This document shows, piece by piece, positions 23,801 to 38,480 of a stretch of 64,000 nt of DNA. Positions within the stretch are counted from its first letter, which is position 1. Every line of letters starts with the position of its first letter. Both the position numbers and the translations under genes were made by a program. The DNA is from Varroa destructor (lineage: Eukaryota > Arthropoda > Arachnida > Mesostigmata > Varroidae). A model generated the notes under the pieces. It ran no database searches. It saw only the letters and a program-made list of their open reading frames with translations, and was not told the origin of the DNA. The stretch spans positions 19,877,126 to 19,941,125 of the forward strand of contig NW_019211455.1 of the NCBI RefSeq assembly GCF_002443255.2, read 5' to 3'.

Positions 23801-26800
23801 TCCATGTTAGCCTTCACACAGCCCGAAGAAATGTTTCCAATGAAACACTTCTTCAGGGTTCGTCCAGTTCTATAACTTAACTACTATCCAGTCCTTTACT
23901 TCTCATTAAAACCTTACTCAATTGATTTTTCACGACTGCCTCTGATCCAAATAGTGTGTAACTTCGATGCACAAGCGACGTGTAAGCTAAAAAGTCAATT
24001 GCGGCTGATCCCAAACCGGATCTGATCCTAGCAAGGTATCACACATCAACAGAAACAAACAGAAACTTTTGTTACTTTTCATCGTCCTGGACGACCAGGC
24101 CACACGTCAACGACACGGGCGACAACAAGTTTCAACCAGTAAATGTTTGTCTGTCCTTAGTCCGTTAGATTCGATTTCGGTTACTTATACAAGACGAGCA
24201 AATTGGCACCTCTGCTTGCTAACGCTGCTGTTGACTTCTGCTGTACCTTGTAGCTGAAAGCGAAATCCTTGATTTTTAGCGTCTTCGTTACCGAACCTCC
24301 CCTCAGGTCCCTCTCCCAGCTTCGAATCAGACAAAGGTCAGTCAGAAGCTTCAAAGATGTCAGCGCCGAAAAACTTCGCTTTTTTTTTCATCTGAGATAT
24401 TTTTTCGGCACTGATTATCAAACGTAAAAAATCGGCTTGCGCCGTCCCGGTCTCACCCCACCACCGTCAAAGAACTGCAGTGATGACTTCGCTTCTGTGT
24501 CTACGCCGCACGGTTGTTGGCGTCGTCGTTGTTGTCGCTCGACTATTTGATGAGGAAGTGGTTATCATGTCACCAAGTTCTTGTCGTTTTCTCACACGAG
24601 CAGGACAAGCGAAACAGGGCAACGCCAAATACGGCTTACAGTTTGATACTGTGACCTTAATGCATAGGCATCAATAATATAATAGTACCCCCTTAGGACT
24701 AGCTAGACACGGCGACATCTGAAAGCAACTTTGATCTGGCTGAAACGTCAAAAAAAACGGTCGAGGTGATGTTGACGCGCCCGTACAACGAACGCGTTAG
24801 CAATCTGTTTGGTCGTCATTGCCTCCGATGGTCGAAGGACCGAAGCTCCGAGGAGTTTGATGGTCGCGCAGATCGCATGTAGCGTTCAATTGCGGTTGCC
24901 GCGACAGCAGCAGTCGTCGTCCGCGTCCGAACTACCCACGAATCATCATGGATAGTTGGCGTTTGTTTGAAGAAAATCTTCCTCCTAGTAATGAAGAACA
25001 AAGCGATAACGAGACTTGCGAAGAGACAGAGTAAGACTGAGAGTAGGGGCTATTCCCGCCTTGAAACTCCACCCGTCTAATTTCTGTCTGTGATGAAAAT
25101 GATGCTTTTGACGGGGATGATGCGTAATAAGGACAAACATGGGGATGCGCTGTACTCACAATGAAAGGGTTCGGATGCCATATTTGAAAGAAGAGAAAGA
25201 CAATAACTGCGTTCGAAATGGATATTGAGGAGGAGGTGTTACGTAGAAGGGGTTGGACAATAGGCTAGCCTAAAGGTTAAATTCATTGCCGAATTTAGAA
25301 AATCGTACTACAACGAGTTATTGAATTGTCTTTAATTAAAATGTAATGCATCCCATACAGCCAGAGCTAAGAGGAAATTATCTTTCAGTGTCGTTTTTGA
25401 ACGAAATCTAGTAGACTGATTTACTTAAAGGAAGCCAACAAAGTTGTTAATGCGCAGAGTTCTACTAAAAATATGAAGAAAAACAAGTAAATGTCTCAGA
25501 ATATTTAAAGGTTTGGTAGCATTTCATTATAATGAGACGATAGAATTATAGTATATTATAGAGCATATGAAGCAGTACCATGTGGAGAACCGTAGACTGT
25601 AACGGCGTCTGCCTCAATATACTAAAAACGAGTGTGACGTAAATATTCAATGTTTGGCATTACGGTACTCAGCGTTATCAAGATATTACTGAAGCATCAC
25701 CATCTGGGAAAATTGGATCGATTTGGAAAGAAATTCGCATCCAAAGCAAAAGAATTCTACAAACACCGTAACCTTTGCAGTAGAGTTTGTTGTAGGATAC
25801 ACTCGTGGGGCTTTCCTTACTAATTTATAACGAACTCATACGTTCTACGTATGTACTAGCTGATTCACCGTCACACCCATTCAGCGTAAAGGTTAATTCT
25901 TTTTTCTTTCGTATCTATCTAGTTCCTTGTTCGTCCAGCTGAACAAAGTTCAAAACCAGGTGTACAAGACAGGGCTGGCGTCCCTATGCCCTTATAGGCC
26001 GCTCTTAATCGAATCGTAAGAAGATATATTTCACTTCATTATTTGGCCAGATCACTGCTCTCGACGTTGCGTCTAAAGTTGACAGGTTCCTGTAACATTT
26101 CTTGTTAGGCGTCGCTAGCTCTCAGTTTCTTTCTGTACTTCTACCTTCGATCTTCGTTGTGGCGATACTTCTAGTGATTCGGTTAACGCATACTGAACGA
26201 ATCAAGTCTATGAATGATGTATTCCACGCGTCTGTAGACCTCGTTTGAATGATGGAACTTCAATCAGCCCCAAGTGAAGAAGGCGTCATGCTGTTACAGG
26301 TAGTAGGGTGGATTTCTGTATGTGATATTTGAAAAGCGCTAAAGCATTTCATTACAATTATTGATCAAAGGCTCAAGTGCGTACATCTACAATGGCGGAA
26401 GAATTACCTCTAACGTACGCGTACTTCTCTTGAGGAAGACTTACCTTAAACGAATAGCACGTTTAGCAAAAGGCAATACACTTGTCCTATTTATGGGATT
26501 CATGAAGATCAAGGATTTTAAGTAATTAGAACGAACAACGTTTTTCTTCCAGTCAGTGTTAGGGATTCGAATCACAGCGGGGAGATAGGATTTTCAGCTT
26601 CTCAAAACTGCCTGTATAATATTACGTTGTATAGTATAGCTATTTAATGGCATTCGTTGAAATCAGCTACCGGGAGAGACCTCGGCAACTCAAAAGGGTA
26701 CTGACAGCTGCGTTCTCTTCGAGAAGAACCAGGTAAATTTAAAATGATCCTTCTTGAAGATCAAACTGTAAAGTGACGAGCACACGTTTATTGGAGGCAC

Positions 26801-29800
26801 GCATATGTATAGGTAGGAAATGCGTAGTTCTTCTTATTTCAGTCACAATTTGTCGTCATTAAATAATTACAGTCAGACTAATCGATGCGACCTTGTAGAT
26901 ATTTATGGAAATAAGTAATGCAGTCATCTGTTTTGTGTTTTGTAATAAGGTAACGTATATGCGCAAAACAAGCGATAAGCCGATGCACCGGCCCTTGTTA
27001 TACAAACATGCCATATTCTATGTACTAATGAGTTTTCTTTGCCGTACGAATATATAACAATATAATACTTCAGTGAAAAGACGACCCAACAAGGCAGTGT
27101 AAGGTGATAAAAATGTTACAAATCATTTAAAGCACCTTGCAAAATTCTATCGTTATGGTCGAATTGAGATGGTCATAAACATAAACAACATTTACACCAA
27201 ACGGGCGTATTTGAACGATTACTTTGAAAAAAAACACAATACTCTTGTGCAAGGCTGTGTTGAAAGGGATTACCTACATATTGCAATTCGTTGCTTGTCG
27301 TCTAAGTTCGATATGGAAACCGTTGGGTTAAATGTTGTTCGATCCAATAACATCTCGTCATAGTCATTGCCGTGTTTGCTTGATGTCTATTCGACAATGG
27401 CAGCAGCGACAGACGAAAATTAACGACCTGTTTACTTCTCCATTAAGTAAGTTGCTTGTACCCGTGATCAACCCCACTGGAAACACTGTATCTATCGCAC
27501 ACCGTGAAGCTAGCCACAAATACGCAAGTGTCTGCATGTGAGATACAACAAATGGACTTCAATTTTCTGCAGGCTTCAAAAACAACTGTCATTTTAATTG
27601 TTGCTATTTCCGTCAAACAACAGATTATTGCCATACAGGACCCATGTCCCGTGCGTATTAACCAGACAATAATACCAGTAGCTATTAAGCTTCAACTGTT
27701 GGAAGACGGGGCTCGGGCGAAAAAGAAATGTCAATTGCTGCTACCGCGGGCGATTACTAGCTGCGACCACAGCGAGAGAAGCCGGACTGCCAGTTGCGAG
27801 CTAAACGATTCCGGCCATAACATAGTTAGGAGCGAATACATGTTCGTTCATCTATTCCCGACGCACGAACAGCCTTATCTCCACCAAGGACGCTGACCAC
27901 TTAGCGACCCCGAATTGACCCGCTCAGTCTAGTCAGCCTCTGAACCTTCAATGAAGTGGCGTAATTTTCAGACCTCAAATCGGCTATAGCATATCCATAA
28001 TAGAGAATCTGTCTGCGTCTTATGTAAGACACATTACAGCCACGTAGACAAGTTCAGGAAAAAAATGGGGTTTATCAGAGGACCGAAGCTTTTCCCGGTA
28101 GACATGTTTGCATGCTGAAAGTAATTTGAATGGTTACTTTTTAACTCATTTCAAATTTGAAGCAATCGCGCCTTTGTTGGTCAAACAGTAAAGCTGATTT
28201 GAGCCCCCATATGAATTATGTCAGAAGCCTGTTAACATGAATTAGCCTTTTAGTTCCAGATAGATGAGTGAACGAAACATAGAACAATCACTCATGATTC
28301 TTAACGGGAGTTAACTTTTGGAGAAAAATACGGTAGCGGATAGTAATGGTGTGGTTTGTTAACAGAGCGTCGTAAAGCATCTCAAGTGGTCCTACACGTG
28401 TCCAACACAACTAGCTCGACCAATGTCTGCAGTGAATTATCAATTCGCTTTTAACTTAAGTTACAGTAAGCAGTAAGTGAACAGACTAAATAAAGGCTCT
28501 TCGGCTTTTTCCCACTCTGATCTGTGCGAAACAGATCACGGTAGGGGTACGATGCCTAAGTGCTTAAAATCATTAAGGAATAGCTAACAGAGTAACTTAC
28601 CATAAGTGGAATACTATAATTTGTCAATATTGCAGCTTTTTGATGAACGCACCTTTGGTGACCTTCACAGGTTTTGCGAAATAAACATGACCTGTCCCGA
28701 TGAGGTGTGGCACGGTATGCGTATGCCATCTATTTATTGCTGGGCCCCAGCATAAACTACGTGTATTGGAAATATATACGCTAAAACAGCGACCCAGCGC
28801 CATTGTCGGCAGCAGCAGCAGCAGCAAGACATGCGAAAACGTGATGGGGTTCATTTTACGGTCAAGCTCTTGTTCACTTGATAACAACACTAACAGCAAA
28901 GATGCTACTTAATCCCGTTTTGTGGTGTTCTTTCTTTGACTTTTTACCAAAAAGAAAAGCTTGTTGCAAGCAATATTCGATGTGGCGCGAAGGTATCGAC
29001 GATTATTCCCCAGTTCATTCATGCTTCGAAATCCTCAGTCAGGGCATCAGTTCTCATCTAGCGTCGTTCAATGACGCCATTATTTCAATTCTAGTTTCCG
29101 GAGCGCTAGGGTGGCTAGTGTGCCGGTCGACCACCAGGTTGGCGCCACATGGACATACACTACACCTAGGTCTTTTCAGATCCTGAATTACGGACAAACA
29201 CGTTGTCAACTACAGTTGCCTGTTTATGATAATCAACAACAACAACGACGGCAGCTGTATGTGCAACAAACTGTTTGTGTGTAACAAGAAATGTCCGTTC
29301 AACTGAGCTTGCTGCTGCTGCCGACGTAATTCCTTCACTGAAAGTATCTGTCGTCCGAGCGACCATCTCACTGGATCTTGCGGTGCCGCAGCAACTCGAC
29401 GTTGAATGGCTATTTAGCGATCCCTCAATCAGGCGACGGCGTCGTGATTCAAGTCTGTTACGACCGAACAATTATATGTGATGTTTTACAACCAGATAGA
29501 CACCGTGCGGGCACGATCTTCCGTAGAGTGAGTGTTAAGCACGAGTGGCACCATCGAGTAGGTAACAACAGCAGCAGTAGTAGAAACGGCGATTCCTACG
29601 GCGCCGAGAGCGACTCATGCAAAAAAACGGTAGGAGAATGTGTTTTTTACGTCCTTGCTCGTCTTTACTTGTCCTCAACGTTGCCGCTTCCACACGGTCG
29701 GCCGCTCAGGAGCACTGCACTGATGTTGTTTATACTGACGCCACCAGCGGTAGGAAACAATAGTACGTACTTCGAGAGACAATAGGCGGCGGACCTCGCA

Positions 29801-31097
29801 ACTTCGCGAAATAGTAGATACAGGCTAGTATAGGTGCTTTTAATCAAGCTCTCAGCGATCTCGCTCTAGTTTCTTTTTCTTTTTTTGTCTATGTACACGA
29901 TGAAATTGCTCGACGTTGTAGGTACAGGTTTGAAGACGTTTGGCGGGTCTGCTAAGACTGTCACCAGTGTATATGTAGCTAATACGTCTGTTATAATGCT
30001 TGAAGGGATAGAATCGTAGGTCACAATATGCAATTTAGTAAAAAAAATTGCAAGCGATGCGGCCTCTACGTAGCCTACAAAACTAGAATCGGGACAAGCG
30101 AGTGATTGATCGTAAAAATGTCGACAGGTCACCATTGTCAAAACGTACGTCGAACATACTATTGAATAGCAATGATTTTTTATGGCCGTCAGAGAGCTGA
30201 GAAAACCTCGTCGTTCAATTCGCTACATGCTTTTTATTGAATAGATACTTCGGCTTTTATGTCCGGCGCTGCCGTTTAGCATTGTTACATGTACTGGCTT
30301 GTAGCGCAGTGTTTTTATGCTGTATTTGGCACTTCCTCATACGCTTTCTACCATGTGTCACCTAAATCTTGTTGGTACATTTATTTTGTGACCATTGAGG
30401 AGCGCGTCACACTTACAACCCCACCTCATCCTTGCAACCCGTTATCTGCTGTGAAATTGTATGGAAAGTGGGCTCGTTCGAACATAGACAGTTTTGTGGG
30501 TAAGGAGCGGGCCAATGGCTCGGCGACATCTACTTCACTAATAATACCTTTGGGTAGAATGAAAATACCGTGCAGTATCGTATTATACTTATTATTTATT
30601 CCATTCGAACTATAAACTATCAGTCTGTCATCGAAACACCTCAAGAGAAGTCTTCCTGAAAGAAAAATACAATAGCGCTTTGCTGAGTGTTGACTCGGTA
30701 ATAATAATAATAGCAATGATCGTATGACGGGGGGGTACGCCTGTTACATGAAAGCATATTAACGAACTTGCGTTAGATAGATTTCGAGGCAGAAGATCTC
30801 TGAGAGTTGTCTCGTTTCTATTAATAAGCCTAGCATGCGTGAAGATACTGGCGTTCATTATCGACGTATCTGCTACGACACAGATTTCACAATAGTAGAA
30901 AATGAGTCACTATACCAAGCAAATCATTAGATGTCCTGCTTCTTTTCGACGTATCGACGTGGATTTACTAGTTCAGTGATTATAATGTTTACTGAAGTGC
31001 AAGCTGAGATCGATTGTTAAAGACTTCAAGATAAGTTACTTACTATAAGGACGGACTACTGACAGGTAATCGCACCTAGATGTACGCGAATGAACAT
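20806..31097. other. long stretch without a supported gene
   Basis: The GC-richer blocks near 21.3-21.9, 24.4-25.1 and 29.0-29.8 kb carry overlapping frames on both strands (largest 159 codons, minus, 21314-21793). At 27573 an acceptor (TTCAATTTTCTGCAG) precedes an open frame of 107 codons to 27896, a possible terminal exon. Nothing else is supportable. Confidence 0.4.
28808..28826. repeat. CAG/CTG microsatellite
   Basis: About six AGC units. On the minus strand they encode a poly-Leu run in an open frame (28624-28899) that imitates a signal peptide. Confidence 0.8.
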
Positions 31098-31182
31098 CCT
31101 TGTGATAGCTTAGTGGGTAACGTATTGCTAACGTATGCCAATCTTAGAAACACGTTCTAGTATAGGTTCGAACCTAGTTATA
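31098..31182 (+). repeat. tRNA-like sequence, probable decayed SINE
   Basis: A box A-like TAGCTTAGTGGGTA at 31106-31119 and a box B-like GGTTCGAACC at 31165-31174 lie 45 nt apart, the order and spacing of a pol III internal promoter. The T-arm pairs only partly and no clean acceptor or anticodon stem forms, so this is not a functional tRNA gene. A tRNA-derived SINE relic is the best reading. Confidence 0.45.
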
Positions 31183-33332
31183 AATACGCTACGTTTCGCG
31201 CCGCAATTTGGCGGGAATTTTTCTAAGCGAAATTTAGATGATAAAGCCGATGAAGAAAAATACAAACTTACATAGTTTAGAGGAATGAGCTTCGTTCAAC
31301 AATAGTCTGTCCTGTGGAGGGGCCGAAACGCCTGAGAAAAGCCAACTTTCAGACTGCAAAATTGATGAGGAAATTCTACGCTAGGATATACGCTACTCGA
31401 TGCTTTTTCTTAATAAATAAAGCTGATGGTCGACTGTTTTTGTCAACAAAAGTTCGATATGACATATTGATCCATTGTTGCTCTCGGTGATTCTTGCTTA
31501 AAACGCGCGTACCTGGCTGTATGTCGGCTACACGCACAAATACAATGATTGAAATGAAAATGTGCGATCTGATACATGTATAGGTGTTAAAGTAATTAAT
31601 TGTTATCACACCTTTTCTTATGCAGAGCTTCTTCTAAATCGGCCGTGAGTAGATAAGATACAATAATGGGGTATCACACGTACGGAACGTATTTTTCGTT
31701 CTTTTTTCTGGTACGTTGAACCAACCGAGCTGCTAGTCGTAGCGTAATACCAGCTCGTTTCAGATTTAGCAGCCCCTAGCAACGTACTGTAGTAACGTCC
31801 TGTTGATAGCATTATCAGCGGCAACGATAACGACTAAGAATTATTTCAATTATCGTCCTTTTTGCCTCAGTGTATTTCTCACCAGTTCGAGGCTTGCCCC
31901 AACAATTCCATTATGATGTGCTGCACTGCGCTGTTTTCGTAAGCCGTTCTCATTACAGGTCAACGTATACGCGTACGTTGATTTTTCATGGGTAATACTG
32001 CTGTTATCTTATGCTTTTTTCCTTTGTCGATAGAAATGAAACGCGCGCAAATTTGACAGCTCCACCGAAAGTGGATTACAGTGACGCTGGACCGCTTCAT
32101 TAACGCGTCATTGGGCTTCGAGGTGCGATTGCGTGCTAGCAATTGGCGCACCTCCTTTATGGCGGCACTAGCTTAGCACAAGTGGTCCTGTCGCGGTCTC
32201 GCTACTATTGCAGTAATCGTAGCAGCAATGGCTGGAAGGTAAGAACTGGCAAGATCCGCCTACCAGAGTGGAATAGTGTGACGTGTGGCCCGATATTGGC
32301 GCGGCTTACCATCGTACGGTTAGCAGCAAGCATTGACACTACCGTGGCTCGATCCGGCCAAACAGCCACTGCGACAGGAAGGCGGGCAGTGGTTCCGCTC
32401 GACACAGAAGCACCGACCAAGAGCATGGCTCTTCACAGCTACTATTTGGCTTAACGGCCGCTGCCGTGCAGCTAACGCCACTACCTCTGCACACATGCTA
32501 ACAATGCTGTTGAGCATTGGCTGTACTGCGTGAACGTGCCTGCGTCTCTGTGTATCCAACGAGCAGAAGCCGGCATAAGACTGCCTTCGGCCTGTTCCTT
32601 AATAGGTCGATTTGCCCGTTCGGCAACAGCTACTATGGCATGAGGCGGTTTTTACCGTTAACGTTGCTGTGGACAAGGCTGCCGTCGGAACGATTCTAGC
32701 CACGACAGGGACTCGTTGGTACAATTATGCTGACCAAATTATAATTGTGAAGACCGTTCGCATCGAGGAACCGCTGCAGCTGGCTACAGCTGCTCTGCTA
32801 CTCCCTTCCACTAACAGCAACTTATTTCGCCGCAGCGGCCGCCGTGGTTTCTCTAACGGACGTTCCCTTAACGTTTCGTGTCTGGGGCTTGCGGCTGGGC
32901 CTGAACTCGAGATGCAGGCCAGTGGGAGCTGGCAAATGAGCCAGCAACGGGAAGTCTCTATACGCGGAGCCAACGGAAAGCGATGTTATTATAATGAACT
33001 ACAAAACAATGGTTTCAATGGCGAGCGCCAAGGTAAACCGAACGGAGAAAAGAGTGCAGCAGGGGGTAAAGTCGTCGAATTGTGGAGCGTTATGATCATT
33101 ATTATCAGCGTTGGCGCCACCGCGGCCAGATGACCAAACGTGACAGGCCCCGAAGGCTTCGCCTCATCGTGACATCAACAGAGAGTGCGTGCTGTCGGTA
33201 ATATCAATCACGGTTGGTCTGCATACACATATCCGCGTTTGTAAGTGTTTACGAATGTGTCTACTTATCGTGTGTCTGCATGTGTATGTGTGTGTGTTTG
33301 TGTGTGTGTGTGTTTGTGTGTGTCTGTGTTTG

Positions 33333-33396
<64 letters not shown>

Positions 33397-36300
33397 TGTG
33401 TGTGTGTGTGTGTGTGTGTCTGTGTTGTGTGTGTGTGTGTGTGTGTATGTGTGTGTCTGTGTGTGTGTGTGTGTGTCTGTGTGTGAGTGGTTTTAGGCGC
33501 TTCTTTGTGCCTGCTGTGTGTCTAAACGAACGTACATATAAACATGGAAATACGCAAGATCGTCTGGTGGACTGCGCGAAGTTTATAGTCTTAAAAGCAG
33601 TAGCGCCTGCAGGGGCGGCGACGAAATGGACGAATAGGGAAGCATTGGGTCTCTCAGGCAGTACACCGATGAGAAGAGTCCTTCTAGGTCCTCTTTATTT
33701 TCTTTTTTATCTTCTAGATTTTTTATCTTGACCACGATCTACTGAACTAGAGAATACGAGATGGAAGATCCGGATCTGCGGAAGGCGTCAATGAATATTT
33801 TCGCCGATTGGCTGTTCAAAGGCAATTGGATTGACTGAGCGAATAAACGATCCTTGTTTCGCTGTGGCCGAGAAGTGACGACGCAATAAGCGGCAATTAC
33901 ATATTATTTCTAATTATATTATTATGTTTGTGGGTTGCAGCAACAACGTGGTGTATATTGTTGGAGCCGTGTCATGGTTGTCACGAAAACAATTTAATGG
34001 AATATATATCTGCATGTATGTCAATGAAAAATGGAAAAAATAGGAACCGAATTATTAATGGAATTAATCATGGACTACCATTTGTAGCCCAGTTGGATAG
34101 CTGGAGGAAACGACACTTTTGACGTGTGCCAAAGTAGATCTTTTGACGCCAGCCCCTGATCTATCATAAAAAAGAGAGTAACGAAATCCATTTAGATAAA
34201 ATGTAACTAACATATAACTAGCTTAATTTACCCCAACTGTGTAGTGTCGTAAAATAGTTACTCTGCATACAATTATGTCTAATACGAGTAGCTGCTATCC
34301 TGTAGACGCCCTTAGAAAAAGATTGAGTGAGTGGAATAATCGTTTAGGCAGGTTATGCTGCATTGCGGTGAAGGCCAAATACGGGAGCTATCCCCTAAAT
34401 AGATGACTGCCGCCTGGCTGCTAGCAGACAAAATCCATTGAATCTGCTATTCCTAAATCTAACAGCAGTTCAGGATTAAACACTCTTCAATGGCTGTGTG
34501 TATTAATTGTCCTTTTAATCGATTTAAATATGTATCGGCTCACCGTTATCGTATCGGTATTGCCCTAAATGCCGTATATTTTCACAATGTTATATATACA
34601 CGTATGAGTTTATGCCAATAATAATGAAGATTTTGGTTATATTTAGCTAGAAAGTACACTTTCCCTAAGCCTTTCCTTAGGCTGATATGGGCTGTGGCGT
34701 TTGAAAAAAAATTAATTAGTTATAGACCGAATATTGTACTTCTAAGATAGGCATAACAAGGGCTGAAGATATATTGTCGGTGCCATAAAGATGCCGCGAC
34801 GGTGAAGACATCGCGCATCCGTATGCGCGGAAATGCCGTCCATTTACAGCACTGTTTGTATTACGATTCTTACGATGGTACACCAGCTTTACTGAACTAT
34901 GATCTTCGTCGCGGCGTTTCGAATAATCGCGTACTGCTGACTGTTTGCCATTGTTTGCACTGAACGCTCCGTTTGGGATGTCCTTTATCAGAGGACGCTG
35001 TTGGCGTTGACGGTCATGACGAGACGCTGCGCCAAAGATGAGCTAAGCGACAAGACCGTAACAAAAGTAATTGCGGGTCGGCACTCAATCCAAAATGACG
35101 TCAAGATTATTAAGGAGAATAATCATAATAGCAAAAGTAACGGTCAAAGGGACCATATGCTGCCACTGCTTCCCCATAATCGACGGCCCTGGAAGGTTTT
35201 ATGGTCGTTTCGAACGAAGGCAGCGAGTAATAGCAGATATATATAGCCGCCGCAGCAGCAGTACCAACAGACGCTAGCATTTAATAGTTACAAGATCGAC
35301 TCGGCCGACCTTGCCGGCGAATATAGGCGGAAATTTCTATTATACACGGAGTTTGCTATACTTATCGTTCCGTTCCGTTTCGATGGACTTTTCTATTTGT
35401 CGCGGAGCTTCTACCGTAATATCTATACTGACTAGATTATTGCGAATGTGGCTCGTCTTAATAACTAGGACTCTCTTGGTTTCCCTATGCGGCCTTTCCT
35501 CAATAGAGCAGGCTCGATCGGTCCGTCACGTCGACGCTGATCCGTCGCGAAAGATCCCAACGCTTGTCGGATGCCCGACTGATGGAAGGCCGTTGTTTTT
35601 TGCCTCCATTCCACATTTTCCGTACCGATTGATATCATAAGCACACTCACGTAGATCGTTGCGGCCGTCGCCCAGATTGCGTGTGTCTGCCAGAAGCCGG
35701 TAGATCGCAGAGCTGATGCTGTGTCGAATGTTGTTGATCTGGCGATCCACCAGCTGTTAGGCTACGGCTGCTCGCTGTGCTAAGCCGTTCGTTTCGTAGT
35801 AAGTACTCTAAGAGTTTGTCCGTTCGTCTAGCATTTTATGATACCTATGTGAGTGAATTATTAGCTGGGCGACTGTAAGCCGGCCGTAGGAATCTATGCG
35901 AGGGCGGACGATAACGCGGCCTATTAAACTGAAGGCAGTGACGACGAACTGCAACAACGACAAAGGCACGGCAGCGATAACGGCACAATTGGTCCTAATC
36001 GTTCGACATTTTGGTATACACTCCCTGACGAACAGACGAACTCAGTCCTGCTTAGGGATGTGATGAATGGAACGTACTGGACGTGGTAGATATACACGTG
36101 CATTCTTAACAAGTAATGAAAATATAAGCAATCTTTTGATGCCCAGTTTGTGCCCACGATGCCGTACCGTTAGAGCGATCTTCATAACTAGGGAACACTC
36201 TATAGATCTATCAGAAGTGATACGGCCTTAGGGTTTGTATGCGTGAATGATGTTTGAACTTAATAGAAAGCTATCCGTTTACGGACGTACGTAATTATTA

Positions 36301-37300
36301 GTGAACGGCTACGTAGAAATTCTGGAGACATTTAGTTTCCGTTTTTGGGTCACTTGTAGGATTCTACTTGAATGAGTAGATATTTTGAGCTTTACGACTT
36401 ACGACGGCGCGAGGCAAAACCTCGTACGAACTTAGGCCGGATTGCATATCCAGCTTCAGTTTTAGGAACATTAAGGGTTATCACAGCACCATCACGGACA
36501 CTGTTTAAACAGTTAATGAATGTTATTATGGAACTACATCGAGTTGACTGCCAATATCATACTTACAATACAATAGGTACTTAGCTAACATGTCAGAACT
36601 TGCACAACCGCGATATTTGAAAAGTTAAAGATAGTTTAATGAATTAATGATTGTCATTAGAGTTATTTACTGCAGACCATGACTGATAAGCGTATATCTA
36701 TAATTGATATATTAGACAGCTGTAGGAATCATATCTTCACTAAAAAATAGAACGTAAGCATAGAAGGTCGTTTCTCTAGGACAACAGAACTTATCCTTAC
36801 AGGTTTTTGGAAAATTCAAGTGTGATGAAACAAGTATTGCCAAAACTCTTCCATATGTTATTCTGTAGGCTGCTGTTGGTGATCTACAAAGCAAATGCCA
36901 ATTTATTTCGTCTTGAGTCTACGTTTTTGAAACCTTGAGGTGATCTCAGCAATACAAAGTTCACCGTTGGGACATTTACCGTTCGCCACTATTCGTTGTC
37001 AAAGCATAATGTTGATTCAAAGTCTTCCTTGATTTCCTGTTTTGTATGTAGAGAAGATTTTGTTGTATACGAAATATAAAATTTAGGTTTAACCACTACA
37101 CCAACACCTTAAAATTGCTTACAAGATATATCAACATTGTCAAATGCACGCGCCATTGTTTCTATGAGTGATTGACTCGACAGATGATGAATCAAATGAG
37201 TTATTGTTGTTGTTTTCTTCATTGTTTCGGTAGACGAGGCTTTACTGCCGCCATCGTTGCTTATCGATACGGCTGTTTGTTAGCGTCAGTCTGTTCCTTT
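31183..37300. other. stretch without a supported gene, including a GC-rich block and the TG tract
   Basis: At 32.1-33.15 kb GC and CpG rise and several frames overlap on both strands (largest 173 codons, plus, 32612-33133). This may be a promoter-like or untranslated exon region. The TG tract follows at once. The remainder is AT-rich and featureless. Confidence 0.4.
33271..33487. repeat. long interrupted (TG)n tract
   Basis: About 215 nt of TG with scattered TTTG and TCTG interruptions, longest pure block around 33352-33393. The repeat leaves three plus frames open as alternating Cys-Val, which is not coding. Confidence 0.95.
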
Positions 37301-38480
37301 TAGCGGTCGCGCGACCTACCGATGAAGGTATCGAGGCTACGATTAAAAGCAAGAACCTGTCGAGCTATCGATGTGCCCCGAAGTACCAGAGCGCCGGCCG
37401 AGTCGATGCGAAAATGAACCGGACGTACGAGCGAACGGGCTGACATAGTCCCATCTTGGTTCGATTGGTGATCCTTGCGAGATGCTTTTGCGCGCTTCTC
37501 AATCCGGAGTGCCTAAACGAATGAATGTCTCGGGGTTAACCACACATCGCAATACCGAAAAGTCATCGGCCGTGATGAGTGATGAGCCTTCAGTCGCTGA
37601 ACCTGTATTGGCCGACCTGTCAATGGCGTCCCATTTTGCCGGATTTGCTGCTGCTGCTGCTGCTGCTGCAGTAGCCAGGCCTGCTCGCCAATTTTGACTT
37701 TGCTGAATACGATTAACTGACTAAGGACGATCCAATTTAACATGCAGCAATACTAGTCACTGACGAATTATCGTTACCGGAGTGACGAATAGAGCACGCC
37801 ACAACAGGTCGCTTCCTATTGTAACATTGAACGGAAGGAAGCCAATAGTGCGCCGATGCTGCGAAATCAGTCACTCATTGGCAGCAGCTGTCGTTGTTGC
37901 TCTTTTCACGGCGCGGCATCGCGCCGGCGGTGGCAGCCGCAACGCATCTGGACTGTACGGAAGAATATATTCTGTACCGACCTCGGGCTGCGGGAAAGCG
38001 ACTGGTCCTGGCGTTGAGTGCAGGACTCGCACGACGCTACTAGTTCTGGTCATGGCTAATGCCTGCGACCTAGTGCTCTTGCGAATCGCCAAAGGAGCAA
38101 CAGCACTCCCAATGGTAGACTGGCTGGCCTTATGGAGCAGATTATTCGCTTGCCTCGCCTCGATCCATCTGGGCTCGTCCGATCCGCTCGTCCCCAATTG
38201 GGTATCACAGGGACGAAGAAAAGCTCCGCCCATTTTTGCTGGTTGAAGCCGGCGGACGAGTTCGTATTGGTTATGCGTTGTTATTTGCTCGGTTGGCAGA
38301 GGTGGCCTGCTGGGTGATGCTGCGCGGTGCACGTTAATATATGGTTTGACTGTTAGCATGATTAAAGGCCGCGTAGTTGCTACAAAATGGTGGCGAGCAA
38401 TGGTTAGAAAAAAGATAGAAGAAGTCCAGATACCCACGGAGTGGACAAAGCAAAGGGTAAAGCCAGCTTCGAGCACTGTA
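37301..38480. other. CpG-rich block with opposing long open frames
   Basis: A 201-codon minus frame (38476-37871) and a 154-codon plus frame (37782-38246) overlap almost fully, as expected when stop codons are rare in GC-rich DNA. A plus frame at 37482-37697 starts MLLRASQSGVPKRMNVSG and ends after a poly-Ala run; it could be an N-terminal exon. I cannot choose a strand, and none shows a domain. Confidence 0.35.
37647..37669. repeat. GCT microsatellite
   Basis: Seven to eight GCT units. In the plus frame starting at 37482 they encode a poly-Ala stretch. Confidence 0.85.

Noticed and set aside
28624..28899. Minus frame with a signal-peptide-like poly-Leu start
   Set aside because: The hydrophobic core is the CAG/CTG microsatellite read in the Leu frame; the rest shows no domain or splice support.
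31098..31182. Functional tRNA gene
   Set aside because: Boxes A and B are recognisable but the acceptor, anticodon and T stems do not pair properly.
33189..33731. Three overlapping plus frames rich in Cys-Val repeats
   Set aside because: They are produced by the TG dinucleotide tract, which contains no stop in any plus frame.
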